Source: Bacillota bacterium
GTDB taxonomy: Bacteria > Bacillota > Clostridia > Christensenellales > UMGS416
Direction of reading: 5' to 3'
Length of the DNA: 42,324 bases
Assembly (NCBI GenBank): GCA_023428265.1
Contig: JAEYYW010000069.1
Coordinates: 1-42,324, forward strand
Positions within the stretch are counted from its first letter, which is position 1. Each line of letters begins with the position of its first letter. The notes beneath the pieces were generated by a model. It searched no databases and was not told the origin of the DNA. It saw only the letters and a list, made by a program, of their open reading frames with translations. Shown here piece by piece: positions 31,020-39,855 of the stretch. Both the position numbers and the translations under genes were made by a program.

Positions 31020-32366
31020 ATGAGCGATCTGAGAGCCGAGGGCCGTGTGCCCCCACACAACCTGAACGCAGAGAAATCGGTGCTCGGCGCGATGATGCTG
31101 GATCCGTATGCCGCTTCGCACGCGGCGCGGCTGAAGGCTGAGGATTTCTATTATCCTGCCAACGGCCAGATCTTCAGCGCCATGCAGGAGCTCATCCGGC
31201 AAAACAAGCCGGTGGATTTCATGACGCTGTCTGATCTGTTGGAGCGCCGCGGCGTGCTGGACACGCTGGGCGGGCTGGATTATCTGCTGGAGCTCAACCG
31301 TTTTGTGCCCTCCGCCGCCAACATGGAGCATTATGTCGAAATGGTGATGGAGCGCTCGCTTCTTCGCCAGATGATCCGCCTGGCCGGCAAAATCTCCGAC
31401 GAGTGCTATGATGGCGCCCGCGAGGCAAAGGCCATCCTGACCGATGCGGAAAAGGCGATCTTTACATTGTCTCAACGCGACGTCAAGCGTGATTTCATGC
31501 CCATGTCCGTTGCGGTCAAAGAGGTTTATGAGAAGGCCGAGCAACTGCTGGAAAACCCCGAAAGCAACCCTGGCATGTCCACCGGCTACACCACGCTGGA
31601 TTACAAGCTGGGCGGCATGCTTCCCTCACAGCTGATCCTGATTGCCGCAAGGCCCTCCATGGGCAAATCAGCCTTTGCAATGAATATCGCCCAATATGTG
31701 GCCACCTACCGGCAGAAAAGTGTGGTCGTGTTCTCGCTGGAAATGCCTTACGACCAGCTCGCCCAGCGCGTGCTGAGCACCGGCAGCAAGGTAGCCCTTT
31801 CTAAGATCAAGAAGGCCGAGCTGGAGCCGGACGAGTGGCTGATGCTGGCAAACGCTGTGGAGGAGATCGAGAAGACCACCATCCTGGTGGACGACACGCC
31901 GGGCATCACGGTCATGGAAATGCTCAGCAAATGCCGCCGGGTGAAACTGGAGCGCGGGCTTGACCTGATCGTGATTGACTACCTGCAGCTCATCTCCTCC
32001 AGTGCCGACGGCAAATCCAAGGAAAACCGCCAGCAGGAAGTCAGTGAGATGACCCGCGCGCTGAAGCTGATGGCCCGCGAGCTCGATGTGCCGATCCTGC
32101 TGCTGTCGCAGCTTTCCCGCGCGGCGGAGAAGCGTGAAAGCCACCGGCCTGTGCTGGCCGATCTGCGCGAGTCCGGCGCCATTGAGCAGGACGCCGACAT
32201 CGTGCTGTTCATCTACCGCGACTCCTATTATAAGAAATATGAAGGCGGCAACGAGGCCGAAATCATTGTGGCCAAAAACCGCAACGGCGCCACCGGCACC
32301 GCCACCGTGGCCTGGAATGAGACGATCGCCAGCTTCCAGAACGTGGACACTGTGTACGAGGCATAG
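31020..32366 (+). CDS. dnaB: Replicative DNA helicase
   Basis: A 448-residue helicase. The N-terminal domain begins VPPHNLNAEKSVLGAMMLDPYA. The RecA-like domain has Walker A ARPSMGKSA (~210-218), Walker B LIVIDYLQLI and the DnaB motif RESGAIEQDADIVLFIYRD. It unwinds DNA as a hexamer at the fork (DnaC in Bacillus naming). Starts one base after rplI. Ends one base before the convergent tspO gene with no terminator between. Confidence 0.97.
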   Translation: MSDLRAEGRVPPHNLNAEKSVLGAMMLDPYAASHAARLKAEDFYYPANGQIFSAMQELIRQNKPVDFMTLSDLLERRGVLDTLGGLDYLLELNRFVPSAANMEHYVEMVMERSLLRQMIRLAGKISDECYDGAREAKAILTDAEKAIFTLSQRDVKRDFMPMSVAVKEVYEKAEQLLENPESNPGMSTGYTTLDYKLGGMLPSQLILIAARPSMGKSAFAMNIAQYVATYRQKSVVVFSLEMPYDQLAQRVLSTGSKVALSKIKKAELEPDEWLMLANAVEEIEKTTILVDDTPGITVMEMLSKCRRVKLERGLDLIVIDYLQLISSSADGKSKENRQQEVSEMTRALKLMARELDVPILLLSQLSRAAEKRESHRPVLADLRESGAIEQDADIVLFIYRDSYYKKYEGGNEAEIIVAKNRNGATGTATVAWNETIASFQNVDTVYEA

Positions 32367-32367
32367 A

Positions 32368-32847
32368 TCAGCCGTTCAGCAGCCATGTCCCAAAATTCAG
32401 ATAGGCCGCAAACGCAAGCCAGGCCAGATAGGGCAGCAGCAGAAATGCTGCTGTTTTGCTGATCGGGTAAAACCGGACCAGTGTGAGCACAACAAGCGCA
32501 ATCAGCAGCAGCAGCCAAATGAATGCCAGCAGCCGGAGCTGCAGCCAGAAATAGATCGGCGTCCAGATGGCGTTTACAGCAAGCTGAAGATAATAGGTTT
32601 TGAGTGCCTTTGTCCTGTCTTCATCGCCAGTCTGCCAAACCAGGTATGCGGCGATGCCCATCAGCAAATACAGGATAGTCCAAACCACGCCAAACAGCCA
32701 CCCGGGCGGGGAGAGGGGCGGCTTCTGCAGTTGAGCATAGTCGTGCATGCCGCCCATGCCTGGCAGCGACAGTAAAAACGGCAGCCCAAACGTCACCGCC
32801 AAAATGAGCAGCAGGGTCTTCCAGTTGATCCGTGATTGTTGCACCAC
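32368..32847 (-). CDS. tspO: TspO/MBR family membrane protein
   Basis: A 159-residue protein with five hydrophobic helices. It has the TspO signatures KPPLSPPGWLFGVVWTILYLLMG near residues 45-65 and YYLQLAVNAIWTPIYFWLQ near 85-105, then YLAWLAFAAYLNFGTWLLN at the end. TspO proteins bind porphyrins and lipids; the role in anaerobes is unclear. The start is uncertain: GTG codons at 32847 and 32844 suit the AAGGTGG upstream, while GTG at 32880 would overlap the promoter-proximal boxes. MraZ-like boxes lie directly in front. Confidence 0.85.
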   Translation of the reverse strand: MVQQSRINWKTLLLILAVTFGLPFLLSLPGMGGMHDYAQLQKPPLSPPGWLFGVVWTILYLLMGIAAYLVWQTGDEDRTKALKTYYLQLAVNAIWTPIYFWLQLRLLAFIWLLLLIALVVLTLVRFYPISKTAAFLLLPYLAWLAFAAYLNFGTWLLNG

Positions 32848-32889
32848 TTTCCACCACCTTTTTGCCAAACGGTCCACCACTTTTCACCA
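32841..32889 (-). promoter_or_regulatory. MraZ-like box pairs in the tspO 5' region
   Basis: On the minus strand TGGTGAAAAGTGGTGG (32874-32889) and, 33 bases on, TGGTGGAAAGTGGTGC (32841-32856). Each is a pair of TGGTG-type half-sites 10 bases apart. The first differs from the mraZ promoter box by one base. A TAAAAT (32900-32905) lies exactly 10 bases upstream of it. Confidence 0.6.
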
Positions 32890-32996
32890 CCGGCAAGTGA
32901 TTTTATCTTATGCTAACGTTGTAGAAATTATTTAATGATTTTAAAAGATGAGAGAGGGGTGAGCCCTCTTTTGCCGGCATGCGGGATTGCGCCTGT

Positions 32997-33016
32997 TTAT
33001 CCACAGGTTATCCGCT
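32997..33016 (+). promoter_or_regulatory. Perfect DnaA box plus a partial second box
   Basis: TTATCCACA (32997-33005) is a consensus DnaA box, followed by TTATCCGCT three bases later. It lies in the tspO-mraZ intergenic region. No AT-rich unwinding element or further box cluster is seen, so a regulatory role is likelier than an origin. Confidence 0.5.
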
Positions 33017-33206
33017 ATGAATGGTGTGCTCGGGTCATGCTCCTCAACTACATATAGTGGGTGTGTAAAACCCTGTGCATAATATGCATCCGACGCCGCG
33101 TTTCTATACCGCCCCCCACAATCCCCCACGACAGAAACGAGCTTGAAAAACCACGGAAATAAGCCATTTTTTGCCGGTTGTAAGCCTGATCATATTCAAA
33201 AATTTG

Positions 33207-33235
33207 TTTGCATTTCCATTCGTGCGGGGTATAAT
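33207..33235 (+). promoter_or_regulatory. Promoter of the dcw cluster
   Basis: TTTGCA, 17-base spacer, TATAAT (33230-33235); TTGCAT with a 16-base spacer is equivalent. The start lies near 33242, 80 bases before mraZ. Confidence 0.75.
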
Positions 33236-33245
33236 AATGGCGATG

Positions 33246-33261
33246 TGGTGAAAAGTGGGGG
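33246..33261 (+). promoter_or_regulatory. MraZ boxes at the mraZ promoter
   Basis: TGGTGAAAAGTGGGGG: two TGGxG half-sites 10 bases apart beginning 10 bases after the -10 hexamer, the place where MraZ binds its own promoter in other bacteria. Confidence 0.7.
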
Positions 33262-33320
33262 ATTATTCCACTCATATGGAGCCGCAGGGAGCATCAAGCA
33301 AGAAGGGAGGTGGAGAAGCC

Positions 33321-33761
33321 ATGTTCATGGGCACTTACGAGCACACGATTGATTCCAAGGGCCGTATGTTTATCCCGGCCAAATTTCGGGACGAACTGGG
33401 TGAGGATTTCATCATCTGCAAGTGGATTTTGAACAACTGCCTTTATGTGATGTCCCGCGATGCTTTCGAGCGCTTCTCCGCCGAACTGGATAAAACCCCC
33501 ATGGCCAATGAAGACGCTGCGCTCATCGACCGGTTGCTTTACCCGAGCGCCACCAATGTGGAGCTGGATGCCCAAAACCGCGTGCTGATCCCGGCAGACC
33601 TGCGCGAATACGCTGGCTTGTCCAAGGATGTGGCCGTGGTGGGCGTGCGCAGCCGCGTGGAGCTGTGGGACCTGCAAACCTGGAAGGCCAAGATAGCCGC
33701 CGACTCCGCCAAGGTGCGCGATTCCATCGCCAACCTGCGCGGCAGCGGTGTGAAGATTTAG
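33321..33761 (+). CDS. mraZ: Transcriptional regulator MraZ
   Basis: A 146-residue protein with two SpoVT/AbrB-like halves, MFMGTYEHTIDSKGRMFIPAKFRDEL and NVELDAQNRVLIPADLREYAGL, each with the DxxGR/DxQNR loop. It assembles into a ring and binds TGGGN repeats upstream of its own operon to adjust dcw expression. AGGGAGGTGG precedes the ATG at 33321. First gene of the cluster; rsmH follows after one base. Confidence 0.96.
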   Translation: MFMGTYEHTIDSKGRMFIPAKFRDELGEDFIICKWILNNCLYVMSRDAFERFSAELDKTPMANEDAALIDRLLYPSATNVELDAQNRVLIPADLREYAGLSKDVAVVGVRSRVELWDLQTWKAKIAADSAKVRDSIANLRGSGVKI

Positions 33762-33762
33762 T

Positions 33763-34734
33763 ATGGACAGGCAGTTTGAGCATGCCCCGATTATGCCGGG
33801 GCGGTGTGTGGAATACCTGAGACCCGCTCCCGGCAAAACATTCATGGACGGCACGCTGGGCGGGGGAGGGCACGCGGAGGCGGTTCTGAACCATCTGCTG
33901 CCCGGAGGCAGGCTGATCGGCATTGACCGGGATGATGACGCCCTCAATGAATGCCGCAGGCGGCTTGCCCCATTCGGCGAAGCGTTTGTGCCGGTGAAAG
34001 GGAACTTCAAGGAAGCGCCGGAGTTGCTCGCCGGTCTGGGAATCAGCCGTGTAGACGGCATCATGCTGGATCTTGGGGTGTCATCCTGGCAACTTGATGA
34101 GCCGGCCAGAGGTTTCTCCTATATGAATGATGGCCCGCTGGATATGCGGATGGACCAAAGCGCGAAGCTCACCGCCTATGACGTGGTGAACGGATATGAC
34201 GAGAAGCGGCTTGCGCGGATCATCCGGGACTATGGTGAGGACCATTTTGCAGCCCGGATCGCCTCCTTCCTTGTGAACAGCCGGGCCCGCAAGCCCATCG
34301 AAACCACGACGGAGCTATCCGACATCATCACGCAGGCCATTCCGGCCAGGTTTCGGCGGCAGGGGCCGCACCCGGCCAAGCGCACCTTCCAGGCCATCCG
34401 CATTGAGGTCAATGCCGAGCTGGAAGGGCTGGAGCAGGCGGTTGAGCAGCTGACCGGATTGCTCAACGACGGTGGAAGGCTGTGTATCCTCACCTTCCAC
34501 AGCCTGGAGGACAGGGCGGTCAAGCAGGCGATGAAGTGCCTGGAAGACCCGTGTGACTGCCCGAAAAACGCTCCCTATTGCATCTGCGGGAAAACACCCA
34601 TGGGCAGAATGCTTACCAGAAAACCGGAAACGCCAGACGACGACGAACAGCGGGAGAACCCCCGATCCAGAAGCGCCAAACTGAGGGTGTTTGAGAGGGC
34701 GGGCCGTTCTGCCGGGAAAGATGAGGGAATATAA
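33763..34734 (+). CDS. rsmH: 16S rRNA (cytosine(1402)-N(4))-methyltransferase
   Basis: A 323-residue enzyme: MDGTLGGGGHAEAVL is the SAM-binding start, with IDRDDDAL following; VDGIMLDLGVSSWQLDEPARGFSY and FQAIRIEVNAELEGL are family blocks. It methylates C1402 in the decoding centre. Starts one base after the mraZ stop; its stop overlaps the ftsL-like ATG by one base. Confidence 0.96.
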   Translation: MDRQFEHAPIMPGRCVEYLRPAPGKTFMDGTLGGGGHAEAVLNHLLPGGRLIGIDRDDDALNECRRRLAPFGEAFVPVKGNFKEAPELLAGLGISRVDGIMLDLGVSSWQLDEPARGFSYMNDGPLDMRMDQSAKLTAYDVVNGYDEKRLARIIRDYGEDHFAARIASFLVNSRARKPIETTTELSDIITQAIPARFRRQGPHPAKRTFQAIRIEVNAELEGLEQAVEQLTGLLNDGGRLCILTFHSLEDRAVKQAMKCLEDPCDCPKNAPYCICGKTPMGRMLTRKPETPDDDEQRENPRSRSAKLRVFERAGRSAGKDEGI

Positions 34735-35147
34735 TGTCAGTAGCATACAGCCGCAATCTTGCATACGACCGCCGCTTCGAGGAAACCGCCGAAGGCTGGA
34801 AGCCTGTGGAGACCCCGGTGCGTCCCAGCGCCACAAAGAAGCAGGCGGTGCTTCTCCGCCGCACGCTGGTGATGGTCACAGCCATCGTTGCCGCAGCTGT
34901 GTGCATTGGCCTGCTCTATATGAAGGCCCAGGTCTTCAAGACGCAGAGGGAGATCAACAACATCCGCAGCCAGATCGCCGCCGCCGATAAGCTCAACGGC
35001 AACCTGAGCGAGCAGCTGAGCGAAGCCACAAACATCAACACCATCATGGAGAGGGCCACGGCGCTTGGCATGGGTTATCCGGACAGCAGCCAAATGCTCT
35101 ATGTCTCGCTGGGCGGCAGCAAGCCCAATGTCGAGATGAAAAAGTAA
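34734..35147 (+). CDS. ftsL: FtsL-like cell division protein
   Basis: A 137-residue bitopic protein: basic N-terminal cytoplasmic region, one membrane helix near residues 43-63 (TLVMVTAIVAAAVCIGLLYM), then a coiled-coil (FKTQREINNIRSQIAAADKLNGNLSEQLSEATNI) and a short end. Position between rsmH and the transpeptidase gene identifies FtsL, which helps recruit the division synthase. Sequence alone would allow a general septum-formation initiator. Confidence 0.85.
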   Translation: MSVAYSRNLAYDRRFEETAEGWKPVETPVRPSATKKQAVLLRRTLVMVTAIVAAAVCIGLLYMKAQVFKTQREINNIRSQIAAADKLNGNLSEQLSEATNINTIMERATALGMGYPDSSQMLYVSLGGSKPNVEMKK

Positions 35148-35173
35148 ATCAGCCAAAGCACTGAAGGAGGCAA

Positions 35174-37342
35174 ATGCAGGTGTCGCTGCCAAAGGTCAGC
35201 AGCAGAAGAAGAATCAACGCCATCGTGCTCGGCTTTACGGTGGTGCTCTGCGCAACTCTCATCTTCCGTGTCGGATATTGGCAGATTTACAAGGCGGACT
35301 GGCTCAAGGAAAAGGCCGCTGACCAGTGGACGAGGGAGCGCCCCGTATCCCCCCAGCGCGGCAGCATCCTGGACGCAAATGGTAAACTGCTGGCCCAGTC
35401 CGCAAGCTCCGAGATGGTTGTGGTGAACCCTAAGCAGGTGGACGCGGCCAATAAGAAGAACCCCGGCACGCTGGAAACCGTGATACAGACGCTGACCGAT
35501 GAGCTTGGCATGAAGCGGGAAACGGTTGAGCGCAAGGTGAAAGACACCACCAAGTCGGAGATCCTGATCAAACGGCAGATCACCAGGGAGCAGGCGACCC
35601 GTCTCCGGGAGCTGAAGCCCCCTGGCGTTTATTTAAGCGAAGATATGAAACGCTATTACCCGGAGGGCAGCTTTCTGACCCAGGTGCTCGGCTTCACGTC
35701 TGTGGACGGCGAGGGTCTGGAGGGCGTTGAGTCCCGCTATAACAAGTACCTGGCGGGCACTGCCGGCAAAATTGTGAGCGAGACTGACCGCGACGGCATT
35801 ACAATTCCCGACAGCGTGGAGCAATACATCCCGCCGGTGGACGGCAACAACGTGAAGCTCACGATCGATTCGGTCATCCAGAGCTTTGCGGAGCGGGACA
35901 TGGCCAAGTGCCTGAAGGAGCAAAACGCCAAAAAGGTCACCTGTATCGTGATGGATCCCAATACGGGCAGGATTCTGGCAATGGTGAACAAGCCGGACTT
36001 TGACAACAACAACCCGCCCCGCGACAACATGGCGCAGCTGCAGGCCGCGATGCGCAACACCGCCGTGGCCGACGCCATGGAGCCCGGTTCCACCTTCAAG
36101 ATTCTGACGCTGGCTGCCGGGCTTGATTCCGGAGTGTTTAACAAGAACTCGACCTTTGACTGCGTGGGCTACAAACTGGTCGAGGGCCAGAAAATAAAGT
36201 GCTGGAGCTCCCGCTCCCATGGCCATGAAACGCTGTATGAAGGCGTGCAAAACAGCTGCAACCCGGTGTTTATGACCATTGCGCTCGGCCTGGGCAAGGA
36301 TCGGTTTTATGAATATCTTTACAACTTTGGGCTGGGCAAGCAAACGGGCATTGACCTCAATGGCGAGGGCACCGGCATTGTGACCTCTCCCAAATATGTG
36401 CGCGACATTGATCTGGCGCGCATCGGCTTCGGGCAGTCCATCGCTGTGACTCCGCTGCAGTTGATTGCCGGCGCGTCCGCCGCCATCAACGGCGGGGCGC
36501 TCATGAAGCCTTATGTGGTGGAAGAAGTGACCACGCAGGAAGGTAATGTTGTATTGCGAAACGAGCCGGAGAAACTAAACCAGGTGATCAAGCCGGAAAC
36601 CTCCGCGCTGGTGCGCGACATTCTGAAGTCGGTTGTGGAAAAGGGCAGCGGCAAAAACGCCCGCATCAAAGGCTACGAGGTGGGCGGAAAAACCGGCACG
36701 GCCCAGAAATACGGCCCCGACGGCCGCATCATGCAAAACAAGCATGTGGCATCCTTTATCGGCTTCGCGCCGGTTGAAAAGCCGAAATACATCGTGCTCG
36801 TTATCGTGGATGAGCCCAATGTGGCGGTTGACTTCGGCAGTATCGTGGCGGCTCCTTATGTCAAGACGATACTGGAAGACACGCTGAAATACGGCGACGT
36901 GAAGCCCAGCGCTCAGGAGCCGGATGAACCGGCCGAGCAGGTGGAGGTGCCCGACTTGTCCGGCATGGAGCTGGAGCAGGCCGCTGTGGAGCTGCAATCC
37001 AAGGGCTTCAAGTATGTGGTGGAAGGTTATGGCGGCGCGGTGGCTGATCAAATGCCCAAGCCGGGCTTCACCGCCGACAAAGGCTCCACGATCATGATCT
37101 ATCTCAAGCAGGAAGACGACGGCAATGCCGACAATCTGCGGGCGATGCCGGATCTCAGCGGCAAAACGGCTGTGGAGGTCAACACGATTCTGGAATCGCT
37201 GGGCCTGCAGCTGAAGGCGCTGGGGATCGGCGGCATGGTGGTCCGGCAGGATCCTGCCCCCGGCACCACTGTTTACAGCGGTGAGATTGTCGATGTGGAG
37301 TTTGCGTATCCGCCGAGCTCCGACCCGGGCGGCAATCGTTGA
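35174..37342 (+). CDS. Class B penicillin-binding protein with two PASTA domains (FtsI/SpoVD type)
   Basis: A 722-residue transpeptidase. One membrane anchor (residues ~13-33), a dimerisation domain starting RERPVSPQRGSILD, and the transpeptidase motifs S306-TFK, S361-CN and K506-TGT in order. Two PASTA domains occupy about 588-650 and 660-715 (VEVPDLSGMELEQA and MPDLSGKTAVEV). PASTA ends are seen in SpoVD and in clostridial division PBPs, so both vegetative septation and spore cortex roles are possible. AAGGAGG sits four bases before the ATG, with an in-frame GTG six bases later also possible. Confidence 0.93.
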   Translation: MQVSLPKVSSRRRINAIVLGFTVVLCATLIFRVGYWQIYKADWLKEKAADQWTRERPVSPQRGSILDANGKLLAQSASSEMVVVNPKQVDAANKKNPGTLETVIQTLTDELGMKRETVERKVKDTTKSEILIKRQITREQATRLRELKPPGVYLSEDMKRYYPEGSFLTQVLGFTSVDGEGLEGVESRYNKYLAGTAGKIVSETDRDGITIPDSVEQYIPPVDGNNVKLTIDSVIQSFAERDMAKCLKEQNAKKVTCIVMDPNTGRILAMVNKPDFDNNNPPRDNMAQLQAAMRNTAVADAMEPGSTFKILTLAAGLDSGVFNKNSTFDCVGYKLVEGQKIKCWSSRSHGHETLYEGVQNSCNPVFMTIALGLGKDRFYEYLYNFGLGKQTGIDLNGEGTGIVTSPKYVRDIDLARIGFGQSIAVTPLQLIAGASAAINGGALMKPYVVEEVTTQEGNVVLRNEPEKLNQVIKPETSALVRDILKSVVEKGSGKNARIKGYEVGGKTGTAQKYGPDGRIMQNKHVASFIGFAPVEKPKYIVLVIVDEPNVAVDFGSIVAAPYVKTILEDTLKYGDVKPSAQEPDEPAEQVEVPDLSGMELEQAAVELQSKGFKYVVEGYGGAVADQMPKPGFTADKGSTIMIYLKQEDDGNADNLRAMPDLSGKTAVEVNTILESLGLQLKALGIGGMVVRQDPAPGTTVYSGEIVDVEFAYPPSSDPGGNR

Positions 37343-37373
37343 CAGAAAGACTGAATCCGACGAGGAGGCACAG

Positions 37374-38822
37374 ATGATGAGACTGGATAAGATGCTGGCC
37401 AATCTTCCATACGATGGAAGGGGAGGCCTGGATATTGATATTGCGGATATCGTCATCGACTCTAGGAAAGCGGCCCCTGGGGCCATTTTCGTGTGCATTC
37501 CAGGCGCCAAGGCCGACGGCCATGCCTATGCCGGCCAGGCGGCGGAGAAAGGCGCGGCGGCGCTTGTTGTGGAGCGCTTTCTGGACGAACTGGATGTGCC
37601 GCAGGTCCGCGTGGCAGACAGCAGGGAGGCGCTGGCCCGCCTTTGCGCCGCGTTCCACGGAAACCCGGCGGACCGCCTGAGCATTGTGGGCGTCACGGGC
37701 ACCAACGGCAAGACCACGACCACGTATCTGCTTAAGTCCATCTTTGAGCAAAATGGCGAGAAGGTGGGCCTGATGGGCACTATCGCCACAATGATCGGCA
37801 GCGAAGAGCTGCCGCAGGCACTGACCACGCCGGACCCAATGGATTTCCACGCCACGCTGAAACGGATGGCCGAAGCCGAATGCACCCGCGTTGTGATGGA
37901 AGTGTCGGCCCACGCGATGGCGCTGCGCAAGATGGCCGGTGTTGTGTTTGACGCCGCGATCTTTACCAACCTCACGCAGGACCACCTGGATGATTTCAAA
38001 ACAATGGAAAACTACAGCGCCGCCAAGAAGCTGCTGTTTACCGACGCCTACACCCGAAAGGCCGTGTTGAACGCAGACGACAAGGCGTGGGCCGCCATGG
38101 CCGAAGGGTTCAGCGGGCAGGTGCTGACCTACGGCACCGGCAGCGCTGCCGGGCTGCGGGCGACTGAATCCGATGTGCGACCAGACGGATGCAGCTTCAG
38201 GATCAATTATCAAGGCTGGAGCATGCCCCTTGCGCTGAAGCTCTCCGGCCATTTCAACATCAGCAACGCGATGGGAGCAGCGGGAGCAGCGCTTTTGCTC
38301 GGCGTGCCGAAAGAAGCGGTGAAGGCCGGCCTGGAACGCGTTGAAACGATGAATGGCCGCATGGAGCGGGTGGAGACCAACCGGGGCTTCACCGTGATCG
38401 TGGATTACGCCCACACGCCGGACAGCATAGAAAACGTGCTCAGGGCCGCCAGGGTGTTTGCCCAAAGCCGTGTGATCATCGTGTTTGGCTGCGGCGGCGA
38501 CCGGGACCGCACCAAGCGCCCCATCATGGGCCGCTTGGCCGGCGAGCTTGCGGATTATATCGTGCTCACCAGCGACAACCCGCGCACAGAAGAGCCTGAA
38601 TCGATCATAGACATGATTGAGCCGGGCCTGCAGGGGTGCGGCAAACCATGGGTGCGCAATGCCGACCGTCATGCCGCCATCGGTCTGGCCATCGGTGAGG
38701 CGAAACCGGGCGACGTGGTAATCATCGCCGGCAAGGGCCATGAAACTTATCAGGACATCATGGGCGTCAAGCGCCATTTCGATGACCGCGAGGCGGCAAG
38801 GGAATGGCTGGAGAAGCTTTGA
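37374..38822 (+). CDS. murE: UDP-N-acetylmuramoyl-tripeptide synthetase MurE
   Basis: A 482-residue Mur ligase that adds the third residue to UDP-MurNAc-dipeptide. ATP loop GVTGTNGKTTTTYLL (~105-120), then VMEVSAHAMALRKMAG and the C-terminal motif SDNPRTEEPESIIDMI. DNPR is characteristic of meso-diaminopimelate-adding enzymes (lysine types read DNPA). GGAGG precedes two adjacent ATGs (37374, 37377). Directly followed by mraY, with murF missing. Confidence 0.94.
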   Translation: MMRLDKMLANLPYDGRGGLDIDIADIVIDSRKAAPGAIFVCIPGAKADGHAYAGQAAEKGAAALVVERFLDELDVPQVRVADSREALARLCAAFHGNPADRLSIVGVTGTNGKTTTTYLLKSIFEQNGEKVGLMGTIATMIGSEELPQALTTPDPMDFHATLKRMAEAECTRVVMEVSAHAMALRKMAGVVFDAAIFTNLTQDHLDDFKTMENYSAAKKLLFTDAYTRKAVLNADDKAWAAMAEGFSGQVLTYGTGSAAGLRATESDVRPDGCSFRINYQGWSMPLALKLSGHFNISNAMGAAGAALLLGVPKEAVKAGLERVETMNGRMERVETNRGFTVIVDYAHTPDSIENVLRAARVFAQSRVIIVFGCGGDRDRTKRPIMGRLAGELADYIVLTSDNPRTEEPESIIDMIEPGLQGCGKPWVRNADRHAAIGLAIGEAKPGDVVIIAGKGHETYQDIMGVKRHFDDREAAREWLEKL

Positions 38823-38868
38823 AACATACACGGGTTAATACTGATGATTTCCGAAAGGACGCTTCCCA

Positions 38869-39855
38869 ATGATTTTGCAGGACATTATCCTCCCGGTGCT
38901 CATTTCTTTCCTGGCCTGCCTCGCCGTGGGCCCGGCTGTGATTCCGCTCATGCAGAAACTGAAGTTCGGCCAGATCATTCGTGAAGAAGGCCCTGCCTGG
39001 CATGCCAAGAAGAGCGGCACGCCCCAGATGGGCGGCGTGATCATGCTCATCGCCCTTGCGGTGACCTGCCTGATCCTGATCCGCCGCTGGGAGCCCAGCG
39101 CCATTGTGGGGCTTGTGCTGATTCTGGCCGGCGCGGTAATCGGTTTCATTGATGATTTTACCAAGCATGTGATGAAGCGCAACATGGGCCTGCGTGAGTG
39201 GCAGAAGTTTTTGCTGCAGACCATCGTGGCGCTTGCGGCGGCGTGGTATGCCTATGTGCACATCGGCACGTCAATCCGGCTCCCCTTCACCACGGCTGAG
39301 TGGGATCTTGGGTGGTTCTATATCCCCTTTACGGCGTTTGTGATTGTGGCCGCGATGAACAGCACCAACCTGACCGACGGGCTGGATGGCCTGGCCTCCG
39401 GCGTGGGTCTGGTGTTTTTCTCGGCAATGATGATCCTGATCCTATATTTGAGCACCGACAATGTGGGCGAGCGCATGATCAACGTGGGCAACTACCTCAC
39501 CATTGCCGGGGCCCTTGTGGGGGCTTGCCTGGGTTTTCTGCGGTTCAATGTTTTTCCTGCCCGCATCTTTATGGGTGACACAGGCTCGCTGGCGCTTGGC
39601 GCCGCTGTGGCGTGGCTTGCCATCGTGACCCGCACGCCGCTATGGCTGCCGGTGATGGCCGCGATGTATATGGCTTCCACGATCTCCGATATCATCCAGA
39701 TTGTTTCCTACAAAACCCGGAAGAAGCGGGTATTCAAAATGGCCCCCCTGCATCATCATTTTGAGATGTTGGGGTATCCGGAAACAAAGATTGTTTCCAT
39801 GTATATGATCATCACGGCGGTGCTCTGCCTGGTTGGGTTGGTGGCGTTGCGGTGA
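38869..39855 (+). CDS. mraY: Phospho-MurNAc-pentapeptide transferase MraY
   Basis: A 328-residue integral membrane enzyme with about ten helices. Conserved blocks: HAKKSGTPQMGGVIML, GFIDDFTK, NSTNLTDGLDGLASG with the catalytic aspartates, and MAPLHHHFEMLG. It loads the murein precursor onto undecaprenyl phosphate, forming lipid I. CGAAAGGACG precedes the ATG. Its TGA overlaps the possible murD start (TGATG). Confidence 0.96.
   Translation: MILQDIILPVLISFLACLAVGPAVIPLMQKLKFGQIIREEGPAWHAKKSGTPQMGGVIMLIALAVTCLILIRRWEPSAIVGLVLILAGAVIGFIDDFTKHVMKRNMGLREWQKFLLQTIVALAAAWYAYVHIGTSIRLPFTTAEWDLGWFYIPFTAFVIVAAMNSTNLTDGLDGLASGVGLVFFSAMMILILYLSTDNVGERMINVGNYLTIAGALVGACLGFLRFNVFPARIFMGDTGSLALGAAVAWLAIVTRTPLWLPVMAAMYMASTISDIIQIVSYKTRKKRVFKMAPLHHHFEMLGYPETKIVSMYMIITAVLCLVGLVALR

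Noticed and set aside
32953..32972. Small AGAGGG/CCCTCT hairpin with TTTT
   Set aside because: Six-base stem with no plus-strand gene upstream that it would terminate; left unassigned.
32997..33016. Chromosomal origin
   Set aside because: Only one perfect and one partial DnaA box, no AT-rich unwinding region and no dnaA/dnaN genes near.
37179..38831. 550-residue minus-strand frame opposite murE
   Set aside because: Antisense shadow of murE; no domain and no ribosome binding site.
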